64,000 bases of DNA from an uncultured Fibrobacter sp. (GTDB taxonomy: Bacteria > Fibrobacterota > Fibrobacteria > Fibrobacterales > Fibrobacteraceae), in NCBI GenBank assembly GCA_934699585.1, contig CAKUWY010000007.1, positions 81,021 through 145,020 of the forward strand. The letters run 5' to 3'. Positions 1 to 8,293 of the stretch are shown in pieces; within the stretch, counting starts at the first letter, position 1; each line of letters opens with the position of its first letter. Made by a program: the position numbers and the translations under genes. The notes beneath the pieces were generated by a model that saw nothing but the letters and a program-made list of their open reading frames with translations, did no database searches and was not told the origin of the DNA.

Positions 1-1377
1 ACCAAAATTACTTTGTACCTGAAGGACGACGAAGATGCTGAAGATTTCGCCAGCGAATGGAAGATCAAGGACATCGTCCAGAAGTACAGCGGCTTTGTAA
101 GTTACGGCATCTACTTCCACCCCGAAGCAACGAAGAACGACAAGGGCGAACTGGAAGAAAAGCCGGAAGAACGTTTGAACGAAAAGCAGGCCTTGTGGCG
201 CCAGAGCGAAAAAGAAGTCACCGAAGAACAGTACAAGGACTTCTACAACGTCATCAGCCACGAAGCCGACGAACCGGCCGCTTGGAGCCACAGTCACGCC
301 GAAGGTTCCCAGGAATTCTGGAGCCTCGTGTACATTCCGTCGAAGGCCCCGTTCAACATCTGGCACAACGACGCATTGCACGGCCTGAAGCTCTACGTGA
401 AGAAAGTCTTTATCATGGATGACTGCAAGGACTTGCTGCCGCCTTGGCTGCGCTTTGTGCGTGGCGTGGTTGATAGCGAAGACTTGCCGCTGAACGTGTC
501 CCGTGAAATCTTGCAGAATAACAAGATTATCACCAACATCCGTAAGCACGTCATCAAGAAGGTGCTCGACTCCCTGCAGAACATGGCCGACAAGGATGCC
601 GCCAAGTACAACGCCTGGTGGCGCGAACTCGGCATGGTCTTGAAGGAAGGCTTCTACATGAACTGGGAACATCTTGACGAACTCAAGAAGTTGCTCCGTT
701 TCGAAAGCACCAAGACGGAAGGTGACGCTCTCGTGGGCCTCGACGAATACGTAAAGCGCATGCCGGAAGGCCAGAAGGAAATTTACTACCTCATCGGCGA
801 CAAGAATGCCGTGAAGTCTAACCCGATGCTCGAAGCCTTCAAGGCGAAGGGCTACGAAGTATTGCTCATGAGCGACGGCATCGACGAATTCATGATGTCT
901 AGCCTCCAGGAATTCGGCGACAAGAAGTTCCACGACATCGCCCGCGGCGACGTGGATTTCGAAAAGACCGAAGACGAAAAGAAGGCTGAAGAAGCCAATA
1001 AGGGCATTTTCAAGGGCCTCTGCGAAAACCTGCAGAAGCTCCTCGACGAAGACATCAAGGAAGTCCGCGTGTCTAGCCGCCTGAAGGACAGCCCCTGCTG
1101 CCTCGTGACCAGCGAAGACGCCATGAGCGCCCAGATGGAACGCATGATGAAGGCGATGGGCCAGAAGAACTTGCCGAAGAGCAAGCGCATTCTGGAAATC
1201 AACCCGACGCACCCGATTTGCGAAATGCTCAAGAAGAAAGCTGAAGCGGGTGATGATCTGGGCGATTGGCCGAAGGCCCTCTATGGTCAGGCTCTGCTTG
1301 CCGAAGGAAGCCCGCTCCCGAACCCGGCTGAATATGTGTCTGCGATTACAAAACTGCTGACTGCTTCCGTAAAATAA
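1..1377 (+). CDS. htpG: Molecular chaperone HtpG (Hsp90), 5'-truncated by the window edge
   Basis: The reading frame is open from base 1 (TKITLYLKDDE...), so the start codon and most of the N-terminal ATPase domain lie upstream. About 458 codons are present; full-length bacterial HtpG is roughly 620-640 residues. What remains is the end of the ATP-binding domain, the middle domain (FNIWHNDALHGLKLYVKKVF..., then the Hsp90 signature stretch with VDSEDLPLNVSREILQ), and the dimerization domain with the conserved MERMMKAMGQ helix. HtpG is a cytosolic ATP-dependent chaperone that helps fold and stabilise client proteins. The C-terminus lacks the eukaryotic MEEVD tail, as expected in bacteria. A strong terminator follows 50 bp downstream, so this is the last gene of its transcript. 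The identity is secure. Confidence 0.96.
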   Translation, partial: TKITLYLKDDEDAEDFASEWKIKDIVQKYSGFVSYGIYFHPEATKNDKGELEEKPEERLNEKQALWRQSEKEVTEEQYKDFYNVISHEADEPAAWSHSHAEGSQEFWSLVYIPSKAPFNIWHNDALHGLKLYVKKVFIMDDCKDLLPPWLRFVRGVVDSEDLPLNVSREILQNNKIITNIRKHVIKKVLDSLQNMADKDAAKYNAWWRELGMVLKEGFYMNWEHLDELKKLLRFESTKTEGDALVGLDEYVKRMPEGQKEIYYLIGDKNAVKSNPMLEAFKAKGYEVLLMSDGIDEFMMSSLQEFGDKKFHDIARGDVDFEKTEDEKKAEEANKGIFKGLCENLQKLLDEDIKEVRVSSRLKDSPCCLVTSEDAMSAQMERMMKAMGQKNLPKSKRILEINPTHPICEMLKKKAEAGDDLGDWPKALYGQALLAEGSPLPNPAEYVSAITKLLTASVK

Positions 1378-1383
1378 GGTCAG

Positions 1384-1418
1384 AGATTGCCACGAGTGCG
1401 TTGCACTCTCGCAATGAC
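1384..1418. repeat. Short palindromic repeat of the AGATTGCC...GCAATGAC type
   Basis: A 35-bp imperfect palindrome begins AGATTGCC, has a central hairpin (GAGTGC/GCACTC) and ends GCAATGAC. The same outer ends recur at 9680-9710 and, inverted, at 6813-6849. It lies between the htpG stop codon and its terminator. Confidence 0.65.
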
Positions 1419-1427
1419 ATAAAAGCA

Positions 1428-1462
1428 AGAAGGCCGCGAAATCGCGGCCTTCTTAATTTTTC
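1428..1462 (+). terminator. Rho-independent terminator of htpG
   Basis: An 11-bp perfect GC-rich stem (AGAAGGCCGCG / CGCGGCCTTCT) with an AAAT loop is followed by TAATTTTT. It lies 50 bp after the htpG stop codon. Confidence 0.9.
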
Positions 1463-1487
1463 GTGTCGGATTCCAACAACATTTGTC

Positions 1488-1593
1488 AAAAAAACTGGAT
1501 AAGTGAGCAGAGCAAGGCCGCAGCCCCGAAGCCGTACTAAGTACGGCGAGTTAGGGCGAGAACGCCGCTATGCGACGCTTAGACAGTTTTTTT
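1488..1593. repeat. ~106-bp inverted-repeat element, copy 1
   Basis: The element runs from AAAAAAACTG to CAGTTTTTTT, perfectly complementary outer arms. Inside lie GGATAA...TTAGAC near the ends, AGCAAGGC / GAACGCCG blocks and a central CCGTACT/AGTACGG hairpin. It aligns end to end with 5138-5244, sharing the internal blocks but not the outer arms. It abuts and slightly overlaps the stop codon of the DUF1846 gene, which is transcribed leftward into it. Confidence 0.75.
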
Positions 1594-3076
1594 ACCCGTG
1601 ATATAAGTTGCCGCTCTGATAATTCGGTTCCGTGGTCAAGTTCACTCCCAGCCTGCGGAACACACCCACATCGACCTGAGAAAGGATTACGCTGGAATGC
1701 ACTTCGCAGTGGCGGAGTTCCGGCAACTTCTCTAGGGCGATTTTCGCGTTGTAGTCCGTGAGGGCACAGACGGAAAGCGCCACCAGGGCCTCGTCCATGT
1801 GCAGGCGCGGGTTCTTGTGTCCGAGCTGCTTTGTCTTGAGGTTCTGAATCGGCTCGATGACCATCGGCGAAAGCAGGCGCACTTCGTCGGGAATATGGGC
1901 CAGATGTTTCAGCGCATCCAGAAGCATGGCCGAAGAAGCCCCCAGCAGGGACGACGTCTTCGCCGAGATGATGGCGCCGTCGTTCAGCTGGATAGCAACC
2001 GCCGGACCATCGGTCAATTCGGCCTTTTCTACGGCAGCGGCAATCACCGGGCGGTCGGCAGTGCTAATCTGCGCCTGCTCCATGATCAGTTCCTGCTTGT
2101 AAATCTGGTCCTTTTCCGCGTTGCCCTTGCGCACGTCGCAGAGGGTGTTGTAGTAACGACGGATAATTTCTTGCTTGGCGGCCTCGCACACGGCGGCATC
2201 GTCAATAATGCAGTTGCCCGCCATGTTCACGCCCATGTCCGTGGGACTCTTGTACGGAGACTCGCCCAAAATGCGGGTAAACAGCGCGTTCAGCACCGGG
2301 AAAATTTCCACATCGCGATTGTAGTTGATGGTGGTCTGCCCATAAGCTTCCAGGTGGAAGGGGTCGATCATGTTCACGTCGTTCAAATCGGCGGTGGCGG
2401 CCTCGTAGGCCAGGTTCACCGGGTGCTTCAGCGGGATATTCCAGATGGGGAACGTCTCGAACTTGGCGTAACCGGCCTTGATGCCCCGCTTGTTCTCGTG
2501 ATAAATCTGGGAGAGGCACACGGCCATCTTTCCACTTCCGGGGCCGGGAGCCGTCACCACCACCAGTTCGCGCGTCGTTTCGACAAATTCGTTCTTGCCG
2601 TAGCCATCGTCGCTCACCACCAGCGGGATGTTGCTTGGGTAACCGGCGATAGGATAATGACGGTAAACCTTCAGGCCAAGACCCTCTAGCTTTTTCTGGT
2701 AGGCGATGGCGCTGGGCTGTTCTTGCCAGCGGGTCAGCACCACAGAGCTCACGTACAGGCCGTAGCCGCGGAAGGCGTCAATCAGGCGGAGCACGTCCTG
2801 ATCGTAGGTAATGCCCAGGTCGCCGCGGACCTTATTCTTCTCGATATCGCCTGCGTTGATGGCGATAATGACTTCGGCCTTGTCCTTGATTTTCTCGAGC
2901 ATGCGGATTTTACTGTCGGGCGCGAAGCCGGGCAACACGCGGGATGCGTGATGGTCATCAAACAGTTTTCCGCCAAATTCTAGGTAAAGCTTTCCGCCAA
3001 ACTTTGCAATGCGTTCTGCAATCTTTTCGGACTGGGTCTTCAGGTACGCTTCGTTATCAAAACCAACTTTGAACAT
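1592..3076 (-). CDS. DUF1846 (UPF0371-like) domain protein
   Basis: The 494-residue protein begins MFKVGFDNEAYLKTQSEKI, followed by LYLEFGGKLFDDHHASRVLPGF, the hallmark N-terminal block of the DUF1846 family. It continues with PGPGSGKMAVCLSQIYHE, a glycine-rich turn resembling a nucleotide- or phosphate-binding loop, and later VNMAGNCIIDDAAV. The length matches the family (about 490-500 residues). The family is cytosolic and widespread in Firmicutes and other anaerobes; structures are known but the reaction is not settled, so no function is assigned. The gene is monocistronic in appearance. Its 3' end runs directly into the 106-bp inverted-repeat element, which may end its transcript. Confidence 0.9.
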   Translation of the reverse strand: MFKVGFDNEAYLKTQSEKIAERIAKFGGKLYLEFGGKLFDDHHASRVLPGFAPDSKIRMLEKIKDKAEVIIAINAGDIEKNKVRGDLGITYDQDVLRLIDAFRGYGLYVSSVVLTRWQEQPSAIAYQKKLEGLGLKVYRHYPIAGYPSNIPLVVSDDGYGKNEFVETTRELVVVTAPGPGSGKMAVCLSQIYHENKRGIKAGYAKFETFPIWNIPLKHPVNLAYEAATADLNDVNMIDPFHLEAYGQTTINYNRDVEIFPVLNALFTRILGESPYKSPTDMGVNMAGNCIIDDAAVCEAAKQEIIRRYYNTLCDVRKGNAEKDQIYKQELIMEQAQISTADRPVIAAAVEKAELTDGPAVAIQLNDGAIISAKTSSLLGASSAMLLDALKHLAHIPDEVRLLSPMVIEPIQNLKTKQLGHKNPRLHMDEALVALSVCALTDYNAKIALEKLPELRHCEVHSSVILSQVDVGVFRRLGVNLTTEPNYQSGNLYHG

Positions 3077-3147
3077 TCTTGTCCCATTTGCTAAAAATAT
3101 CGGGACAAAAATAAAAATTTTCAGTGGAATATTAAATGCCTAATTTG

Positions 3148-4749
3148 CTACTTATCCACCACCAAAGTGGCGGAGCCATAGGCCTTCACCGGCCGACCAT
3201 TGTCATCAAATTCTGTCGTATAACGGACATGGAACGGTATCCTGTTGGGAGTCAAGGGAATAACTCCTTCCACACTCTTGGCGCCGTTGTCAATCTGCCT
3301 ATGCCAATCGCGGTACATGTCTGCATAGTCCGCCGGGAAAATACCATTCTCGATAACCGGCTCCGGATAGTTACGGACCAACGGAGGCAGGCCTAGGTCA
3401 CGCTGACAACGGAAACAGGGGCGCATCTCCTTGGTAGCCACGGTGTACTCCCAGAAGTAGATGTTGGCCTGCTCGCTAGCCGCCTTGAACCGACGTTCCG
3501 TATCCAACATTCCCTGGAACACATTCTTCTCGTTGGTGATGTTCCGAATCATCACGTAGAACAGCTTGCTGACCTTGCTCTCGCCAATAAGCTGTATGGA
3601 GCTACGTATACAGATACGTTCCGTACCGCAACAGCCCGAGGTGATGTTCCGCCAAGTTTCGCACTCCTGCTCCTCGCGTGTAGCCGCCGCTCGCTCCAAG
3701 GCAGCCTTGTAGACCTTCTGGGATTCAGCGTCCAACACATCGCAGGGGTTCAGGGCGATAATTTCTGTCTCGGACAAGTTCATTCCCAGCTCACGGACGT
3801 ACTTCTGGTTCACCCGCAAGATTTCCATGGAGCACTTTTCGCCGGAATGGACCTCTACAATGGCGGCCGCCCCAACAAAATTGCTGAAAATCAGAGTTTC
3901 CATAGAAATCGGGTTCCAGAACCGGCCCGCATCCACAAACTGGTCAATGTTCATCTGGGGCACAATCGTGCCCACCGTAGAGGCTCCTAAAAGCTTCTCG
4001 TATTCCTCCGCAGGAATGGGCTTGGAATACAGGTAACCCTGCACATAGTCGCAGCCCACGCTCTTCAAGAAGTCGGCCTGCTCCACGGTTTCCACACCCT
4101 CCGCAATCACAGGGAGTTTGAGCCACTTGGCCATACGGATAACGGAACTCAGGATAGTCCCGCCACGGTCGCTGCCGATAGCACCGTTGATGAACTGTAA
4201 ATCCAGCTTAAGGACGTCGAACTCGATATCCTTCAAGACATTCAGTGAAGAATAACCGCTGCCAAAATCGTCCATTTCCACCGTATAACCCAACTTGTGC
4301 AGCCTCTTGATGGAATCAACGACCACCTGGGTCCCCGTAACAGCAGCAGTTTCCGTCAATTCCACATGGATAAGCCTGGTGGGAATATCGAACTTCTGCC
4401 GTATGGCATCAAGACGCTCAATATAGTCCAGGCTCAAGATGTCGTTGCGGGACATGTTCACCGACACTCGGGCCAGAGCCTTGTTGGAGTCGATACAGTT
4501 CCGAAGGAACTGGCACACATGCTCAAAAACGTACAGGTCCAACGTAGGGATCAGGCTCATCTCCTCGAGAGCCGGGATAAAGTCCGCCGGCGAGACAAAA
4601 CCAAACTTTTTAGATTTCCAACGGACAAGGGCTTCGGCGCCAATCAGGGCACCCGTCGAATGGTTGTACTGAGGCTGGAAATAAACCTGGAACTCATCCT
4701 TCTCAATGGCGGGTTCAAACGACTCCGAAATCTGTCGAAATGTTACCAT
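3148..4749 (-). CDS. EAL-domain cyclic-di-GMP phosphodiesterase with C-terminal sensor region
   Basis: The 533-residue protein opens directly with an EAL domain (residues ~13-255). All usual catalytic and metal residues are visible: E39 in EALVRW, N98, E130 in HVELTE, D160-D161 in DDFGSGYSSL, K181, E217 in AEGVET and Q237 in VQGYLYSKP. Hydrolysis of c-di-GMP to pGpG is therefore likely. The C-terminal ~270 residues are less clear but resemble one or two PAS-like sensor modules (MNLSETEIIALNPCDVLD..., and a stretch beginning ANIYFWEYTV). The order is reversed from the common sensor-then-EAL layout, and no GGDEF domain is seen. No membrane segment is evident, so the protein is probably cytosolic. 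The EAL call is firm; the PAS call is tentative. Confidence 0.9.
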   Translation of the reverse strand: MVTFRQISESFEPAIEKDEFQVYFQPQYNHSTGALIGAEALVRWKSKKFGFVSPADFIPALEEMSLIPTLDLYVFEHVCQFLRNCIDSNKALARVSVNMSRNDILSLDYIERLDAIRQKFDIPTRLIHVELTETAAVTGTQVVVDSIKRLHKLGYTVEMDDFGSGYSSLNVLKDIEFDVLKLDLQFINGAIGSDRGGTILSSVIRMAKWLKLPVIAEGVETVEQADFLKSVGCDYVQGYLYSKPIPAEEYEKLLGASTVGTIVPQMNIDQFVDAGRFWNPISMETLIFSNFVGAAAIVEVHSGEKCSMEILRVNQKYVRELGMNLSETEIIALNPCDVLDAESQKVYKAALERAAATREEQECETWRNITSGCCGTERICIRSSIQLIGESKVSKLFYVMIRNITNEKNVFQGMLDTERRFKAASEQANIYFWEYTVATKEMRPCFRCQRDLGLPPLVRNYPEPVIENGIFPADYADMYRDWHRQIDNGAKSVEGVIPLTPNRIPFHVRYTTEFDDNGRPVKAYGSATLVVDK

Positions 4750-4959
4750 ATTTTCCCTTGATCCCTATCTTAACGAAACATATACTTTTTTTACGCATAA
4801 AGGAACCTCGCAGCTATTCCAACATGGAATAGTTGTAAAAAAAGCCCGCCGATTATAAGACCGTTCGGCTCCACAGCAACAAAGAATCTACGGCCTCGCC
4901 TCACTCCCACCTAAAGGTGGCCATGTCCACATAGGCGCTAAAGCGCCAAGTGACCAAAA

Positions 4960-5001
4960 CTCGCAAAAACGCCTCGTTAATACGAGGCGTTTCTTGCTCA
5001 C
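4960..5001. terminator. Hairpin cassette copy 1 (terminator-like)
   Basis: The 42-bp unit contains the perfect stem ACGCCTCG / CGAGGCGT flanked by AAAA and TTTC, so it could terminate in either direction. An identical copy lies 95 bp downstream. Confidence 0.65.
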
Positions 5002-5054
5002 TGAAGCGACCGCAAAATTCTATAGACGTATAAAAGTTCCGGTTGAATTTTGCT

Positions 5055-5096
5055 CTCGCAAAAACGCCTCGTTAATACGAGGCGTTTCTTGCTCAC
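5055..5096. terminator. Hairpin cassette copy 2 (terminator-like)
   Basis: This is an exact repeat of the 4960-5001 unit. The spacer between the copies contains a further inverted repeat (GCAAAATTC ... GAATTTTGC, about 5010-5053), so the segment can form several stacked or alternative hairpins. It lies downstream of ilvC. Confidence 0.65.
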
Positions 5097-5137
5097 AATT
5101 GTGATTTCCCGCTAAGTATAAGTGAGCGAGACATCTT

Positions 5138-5244
5138 ACGAAAGTTGGATAATCAAGCAAGACAAGGCGCGAGCCCCCGTAGCGTACTAGAGCGTACGTG
5201 AGGGGGCGAGCAACGCCGTATTGCGCCGATTAGACAACTTTCGT
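5138..5244. repeat. ~106-bp inverted-repeat element, copy 2
   Basis: The outer arms are ACGAAAGTTG and CAACTTTCGT (perfect complements). The internal blocks GGATAA, CAAGGC, AGCCCC, CGTACT, GGGGCGAG, AACGCCG and TTAGACA match copy 1 at 1488-1593. The right arm includes the last codons and stop of ilvC. Confidence 0.75.
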
Positions 5245-6708
5245 CATGCCGGACATGCGTTCGCGGAGCCACGCTCCCACCTCTTCGACAGGATGGTTGC
5301 GAATATTCTTGTTCACCTTGATGAGTTCTTCGTTATCGACGGCGGTGGTCTTGCCTTCGCCGAAGATAGCGCCGATGTCGTCCTTCTTCACTTCGTTCTT
5401 CATAAAGTCGGCGAGCAGAGGCACGCACTTGTTGGCGAACAGGTAGCAACCGTATTCGGCGGTGTCGCTGATCACGCGGTTCATTTCGTACAACTTCTTA
5501 CGAGCGATGAGGTTGGCGATGAGCGGAGTCTCGTGGAGAGATTCGTAGTAGGCGCTCATCGGCTTGATGCCCACAGAGCACATGGTTTCGAATGCGAGTT
5601 CCACACCGGCCTTGATCATGGCAGTCATGAGAACGCCACGGTCGAAGTATTCCTGTTCGCTGATAGCCTTGTCGGTAGCTTCGACCTTTTCGAATTCGAG
5701 TTCGCCCGTTTCGCCACGCCACTTGAGGAGGTCCTTGTCGCCGGCTTCCCAGTCCACCATCATGGTGCTGGAGAACTTGCCAGAGATGATGTTGTCCTGG
5801 TGTTCCTGGTAGAGCGGCTTCATGATTTTCTTCATCTTTTCGGCGAGTTCCGTTGCGCGGATCTTGGCCGGGTTGGAGAGACGGTCCATCATGTTGGTGA
5901 TGCCACCGTGCTTCAGGGCTTCGGAAATGGTTTCCCAGCCGTACTGGAGCAGCTTGACTGCGTAAGCCGGTTCAACGCCGAATTCCTTCACCATCTTGTC
6001 GTAGCAGAGGATCGTGCCGGTCTGGAGCATACCGCAAAGGATGGTCTGTTCGCCCATGAGGTCGGACTTCACTTCGGCAACGAAAGAGCTTTCGAGAACG
6101 CCCGGACGGTCGGCATGGAGACCAGCGGCATAAGCCTTGGCGTAGTCCCAGCCCTTACCTTCGGGGTCGTTTTCCGGGTGCACAGCGATAAGGCAGGGCA
6201 TACCGAAACCGCGAACGTATTCGCTACGGACTTCGGAACCCGGACCCTTCGGGGCGACCATGATCACGGTGATGTCCTTGCGGATTTCCTGGCCTTCTTC
6301 AACGATGTTGAAACCGTGGCTGTAAGAGAGGGCGGCGCCCTTCTTCATGAGCTTCATGATAGCCGGGATCACGTTGTGGTGCTGCTTGTCCGGTGTGAGG
6401 TTGCAAACGAGGTCTGCATCCGGAATCATTTCTTCGTAGGTACCGACCTTGAAGCCGTTTTCGGTGGCGTTCTTCCAGGACTGGCGCTTCTGTTCGATGG
6501 CTTCCTTGCGGAGCGTGTAAGAGACGTCGAGGCCGCTATCGCGCAGGTCGAGACCCTGATGGAGACCCTGGGCACCGCAACCGACGAACACGATCTTCTT
6601 GCCCTTGAGGGCTTCAACACCACGGCTGAATTCAGAATGTTCCATGAAACGGCAGTGGCCAATTTCTTCGAGTTGGCGACGCATAGGGATAGAATTGAAA
6701 TAATTCAT
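5230..6708 (-). CDS. ilvC: Ketol-acid reductoisomerase, class II (long form)
   Basis: The protein has 492 residues, the length of the long enterobacterial/plant-type enzyme rather than the ~330-residue class I form. It converts acetolactate or acetohydroxybutyrate to the dihydroxy acid using NAD(P)H and Mg2+, in valine, isoleucine and leucine synthesis. The Rossmann motif GCGAQG is at residues 43-48, followed by the KARI blocks DADLVCNLTPDKQH, SYSHGFNI and VAPKGPG. The duplicated C-terminal knotted domain contains AEVKSDLMGEQTILCG. The start at 6708 is chosen because AGAGGT lies just upstream; the frame is open a further 20 codons but without a good start. It stands alone, without ilvB or ilvN nearby, and ends inside the 106-bp repeat. 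Confidence 0.97.
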   Translation of the reverse strand: MNYFNSIPMRRQLEEIGHCRFMEHSEFSRGVEALKGKKIVFVGCGAQGLHQGLDLRDSGLDVSYTLRKEAIEQKRQSWKNATENGFKVGTYEEMIPDADLVCNLTPDKQHHNVIPAIMKLMKKGAALSYSHGFNIVEEGQEIRKDITVIMVAPKGPGSEVRSEYVRGFGMPCLIAVHPENDPEGKGWDYAKAYAAGLHADRPGVLESSFVAEVKSDLMGEQTILCGMLQTGTILCYDKMVKEFGVEPAYAVKLLQYGWETISEALKHGGITNMMDRLSNPAKIRATELAEKMKKIMKPLYQEHQDNIISGKFSSTMMVDWEAGDKDLLKWRGETGELEFEKVEATDKAISEQEYFDRGVLMTAMIKAGVELAFETMCSVGIKPMSAYYESLHETPLIANLIARKKLYEMNRVISDTAEYGCYLFANKCVPLLADFMKNEVKKDDIGAIFGEGKTTAVDNEELIKVNKNIRNHPVEEVGAWLRERMSGMTKVV

Positions 6709-7148
6709 AATTTGAACCTCTGTTAAATAAATTGTTCCGAGGGGTAATATAGCAAATCCAACCCGCACCTGTCATCCCCGCGAAGGCGGGGATCTCCTTT
6801 TCTATAAAAAGCGTCATTGCGAGCGAAACGCAGTGTAGCGCGGCAATCCATCCCTGCGTGTCTTCCCCGACTTGGTCGGGGACCTCCAATTACACAAAAG
6901 GGGGAAGAGTCCCCCTGATTTCAGCCGCATGTCATCCCCGCACCCATTCTCGTCATCCCCGCGAAGGCGGGGATCTCCCTGCGTCTTCCATCACCCCCAC
7001 TGCGGGCGCTCATGCCGCCCCGCAACGCCCCGGCATTTCTCGCCTACAGTCATACTGACGAAGGTCAGCATCAGCTTTTCAAGTCTTTCCTACCAAACAA
7101 AAAAAGCCATCCACAACAAATGAACGATTTTAAAATTCAGAACATCAA
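6709..7148. other. Intergenic region packed with short palindromes
   Basis: The 440-bp gap upstream of ilvC has no credible ORF. It contains palindromes of the GTCAT...GGATCTCC type at 6771-6797 and 6952-6978, a GTCATTGCGAG...GGCAATCC type at 6813-6849 and a variant at 6860-6887. Half-units also occur (for example 6931-6940). The ilvC promoter should lie at its left edge, but no clear -35/-10 pair was identified. Confidence 0.6.
6771..6978. repeat. Cluster of four short palindromic repeats
   Basis: The units at 6771-6797 and 6952-6978 are identical (GTCATCCCCGCG AAG CGGGGATCTCC type). A relative with a GACTTGGTC centre is at 6860-6887, and one with ATTGCGAG ends is at 6813-6849. Sister copies occur at 48710-48736 and elsewhere in the window. 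Confidence 0.75.
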
Positions 7149-8177
7149 TCAGTCCTTTACGCAACGGACAGAGAACCCGTAGTTCTTACCGTTGCCTCTC
7201 AGGAGCGCATAGTCGTCGTAGTACTCCAAGCCCATGTTGTCCACATGGTCGCTATCGTACTCCGTAGAACACCAGAAGTTCGCGATGAGGCCCTCGCCAT
7301 AGTAGTAACGTCCACCGTCGGCCCTGGTGCCGGCAGGCAACGCCGAGAAACCGAAAGCGTCCTCGTTAGCGATGCCGTCATATGCCGTCCAACCCGTCTG
7401 CGCCTTGAGCATGGCACCGGCTATGTAACTGCCGCCCACCGCCGTGATTAGGGTCTCGATTTCTGTGTCGCTGGGCAAATGCCAGCCCTCGGGGCACGCC
7501 GCTGTCGCCGCAGCCCACGTGTAAAGGCGACCGTACTTGGAGCAGTTGGCGGAGTTGTAGCAGAAACTGTTATCCGTCTCGTAGTTGAGGTTCTCCGCCA
7601 TCCAAATCTGCTCGCCAATCTGAACCGTTTTGTAAACTTGATTATCTCGTTCATCAAGGATTTCGCCATATTTACCCGCTTCAAGGAATTTCTGGTTCAG
7701 GTATTCTGTCGTAACACACTTATACTTCGTGCAGTCATACGTTCCAGAAGGCACTACCTTCGCTTCCGCAGAATTTTGCGAAACATCACTTTCACCAGAC
7801 GAAGACTCAATTTCATCCGCAGAGCTACTACTTGTCTCGGACAATTCCTCCGAACAACTAGACTCCGCATTCTTTTCAGACGAACTAGACCGACTAGACC
7901 CATTCGACTCCGCATTGCTGTCGCTAGAGATTGCTTCGTCACATTCTTCAGAAGCACCTGCACAACGAGAAGAAGAAGACAAGGTCTCCGAACCCGAAGA
8001 CGAACTCCCCTGCTTTTCAGCACTGCTCAACGCCGCAGGTTCACTGTTTTCTGCCGATGCCGACGACGAATCATCACACCCCGCCAAGAGCGCCAACAAC
8101 ACAGAAAAGAACAAACAAGTCGAGATCCTTCGACTACACTTCGTTCCGCTCAGGATGACATGGTCAATCTTTTTCAT
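7149..8177 (-). CDS. FISUMP-domain lipoprotein 1
   Basis: The 342-residue predicted lipoprotein has a leader reading MKK, a short insert, then LFFSVLLALLAGC, a typical lipobox. A long Ser/Glu-rich linker (~residues 35-140) follows. The C-terminal domain carries the hallmarks of the Fibrobacter succinogenes major paralogous domain: VYKTVQIGEQIWMAENLNYE, YGRLYTWAAA, CPEGWHLPSD, GFSALPAGTR and the terminal FSVRCVKD. The family is abundant in Fibrobacter; its role is unknown, with surface location inferred. The start at 8177 has GAAGGA upstream. A short palindromic repeat is translated in frame between MKK and the hydrophobic core. It is a paralogue of the gene at 8826-9773. Confidence 0.9.
   Translation of the reverse strand: MKKIDHVILSGTKCSRRISTCLFFSVLLALLAGCDDSSSASAENSEPAALSSAEKQGSSSSGSETLSSSSRCAGASEECDEAISSDSNAESNGSSRSSSSEKNAESSCSEELSETSSSSADEIESSSGESDVSQNSAEAKVVPSGTYDCTKYKCVTTEYLNQKFLEAGKYGEILDERDNQVYKTVQIGEQIWMAENLNYETDNSFCYNSANCSKYGRLYTWAAATAACPEGWHLPSDTEIETLITAVGGSYIAGAMLKAQTGWTAYDGIANEDAFGFSALPAGTRADGGRYYYGEGLIANFWCSTEYDSDHVDNMGLEYYDDYALLRGNGKNYGFSVRCVKD
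8124..8159. repeat. Palindromic repeat inside a signal-peptide coding region
   Basis: The palindrome GATCCTTCG...CAGGATGAC belongs to the GTCATCCTGAGC...GAAGGATC family. It lies within the coding sequence of lipoprotein 1 and, on the minus strand, encodes roughly VILSGTKCSRRIS of the leader. Confidence 0.8.
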
Positions 8178-8293
8178 AAAAATCCTTCGCCCCAACGGCT
8201 TGATTTTTCCAGCAAAATATAGCAATTCACCCAATTTGGCTTGCGTATCTTTGAAAAAAAATGTATCTTATGGGAAATCGACCGGAGGTTGCA

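Larger units (their letters stand above)
4750..5229. other. 480-bp intergenic region rich in hairpins
   Basis: The gap between the EAL gene and ilvC (both minus) holds no convincing ORF. It contains a small hairpin around CCACCTAAAGGTGG near 4911-4924, two identical copies of a hairpin cassette (4960-5001 and 5055-5096) and most of the second 106-bp inverted-repeat element. Confidence 0.6.

Noticed and set aside
4861..4960. Possible riboswitch upstream of the EAL gene or downstream of ilvC
   Set aside because: Only short simple hairpins are visible and no conserved riboswitch core could be recognised by eye.
5221..6726. 501-codon plus-strand ORF opposite ilvC
   Set aside because: His/Val/Phe-rich translation typical of the antisense of a strongly biased gene; ilvC on the minus strand explains the region fully.
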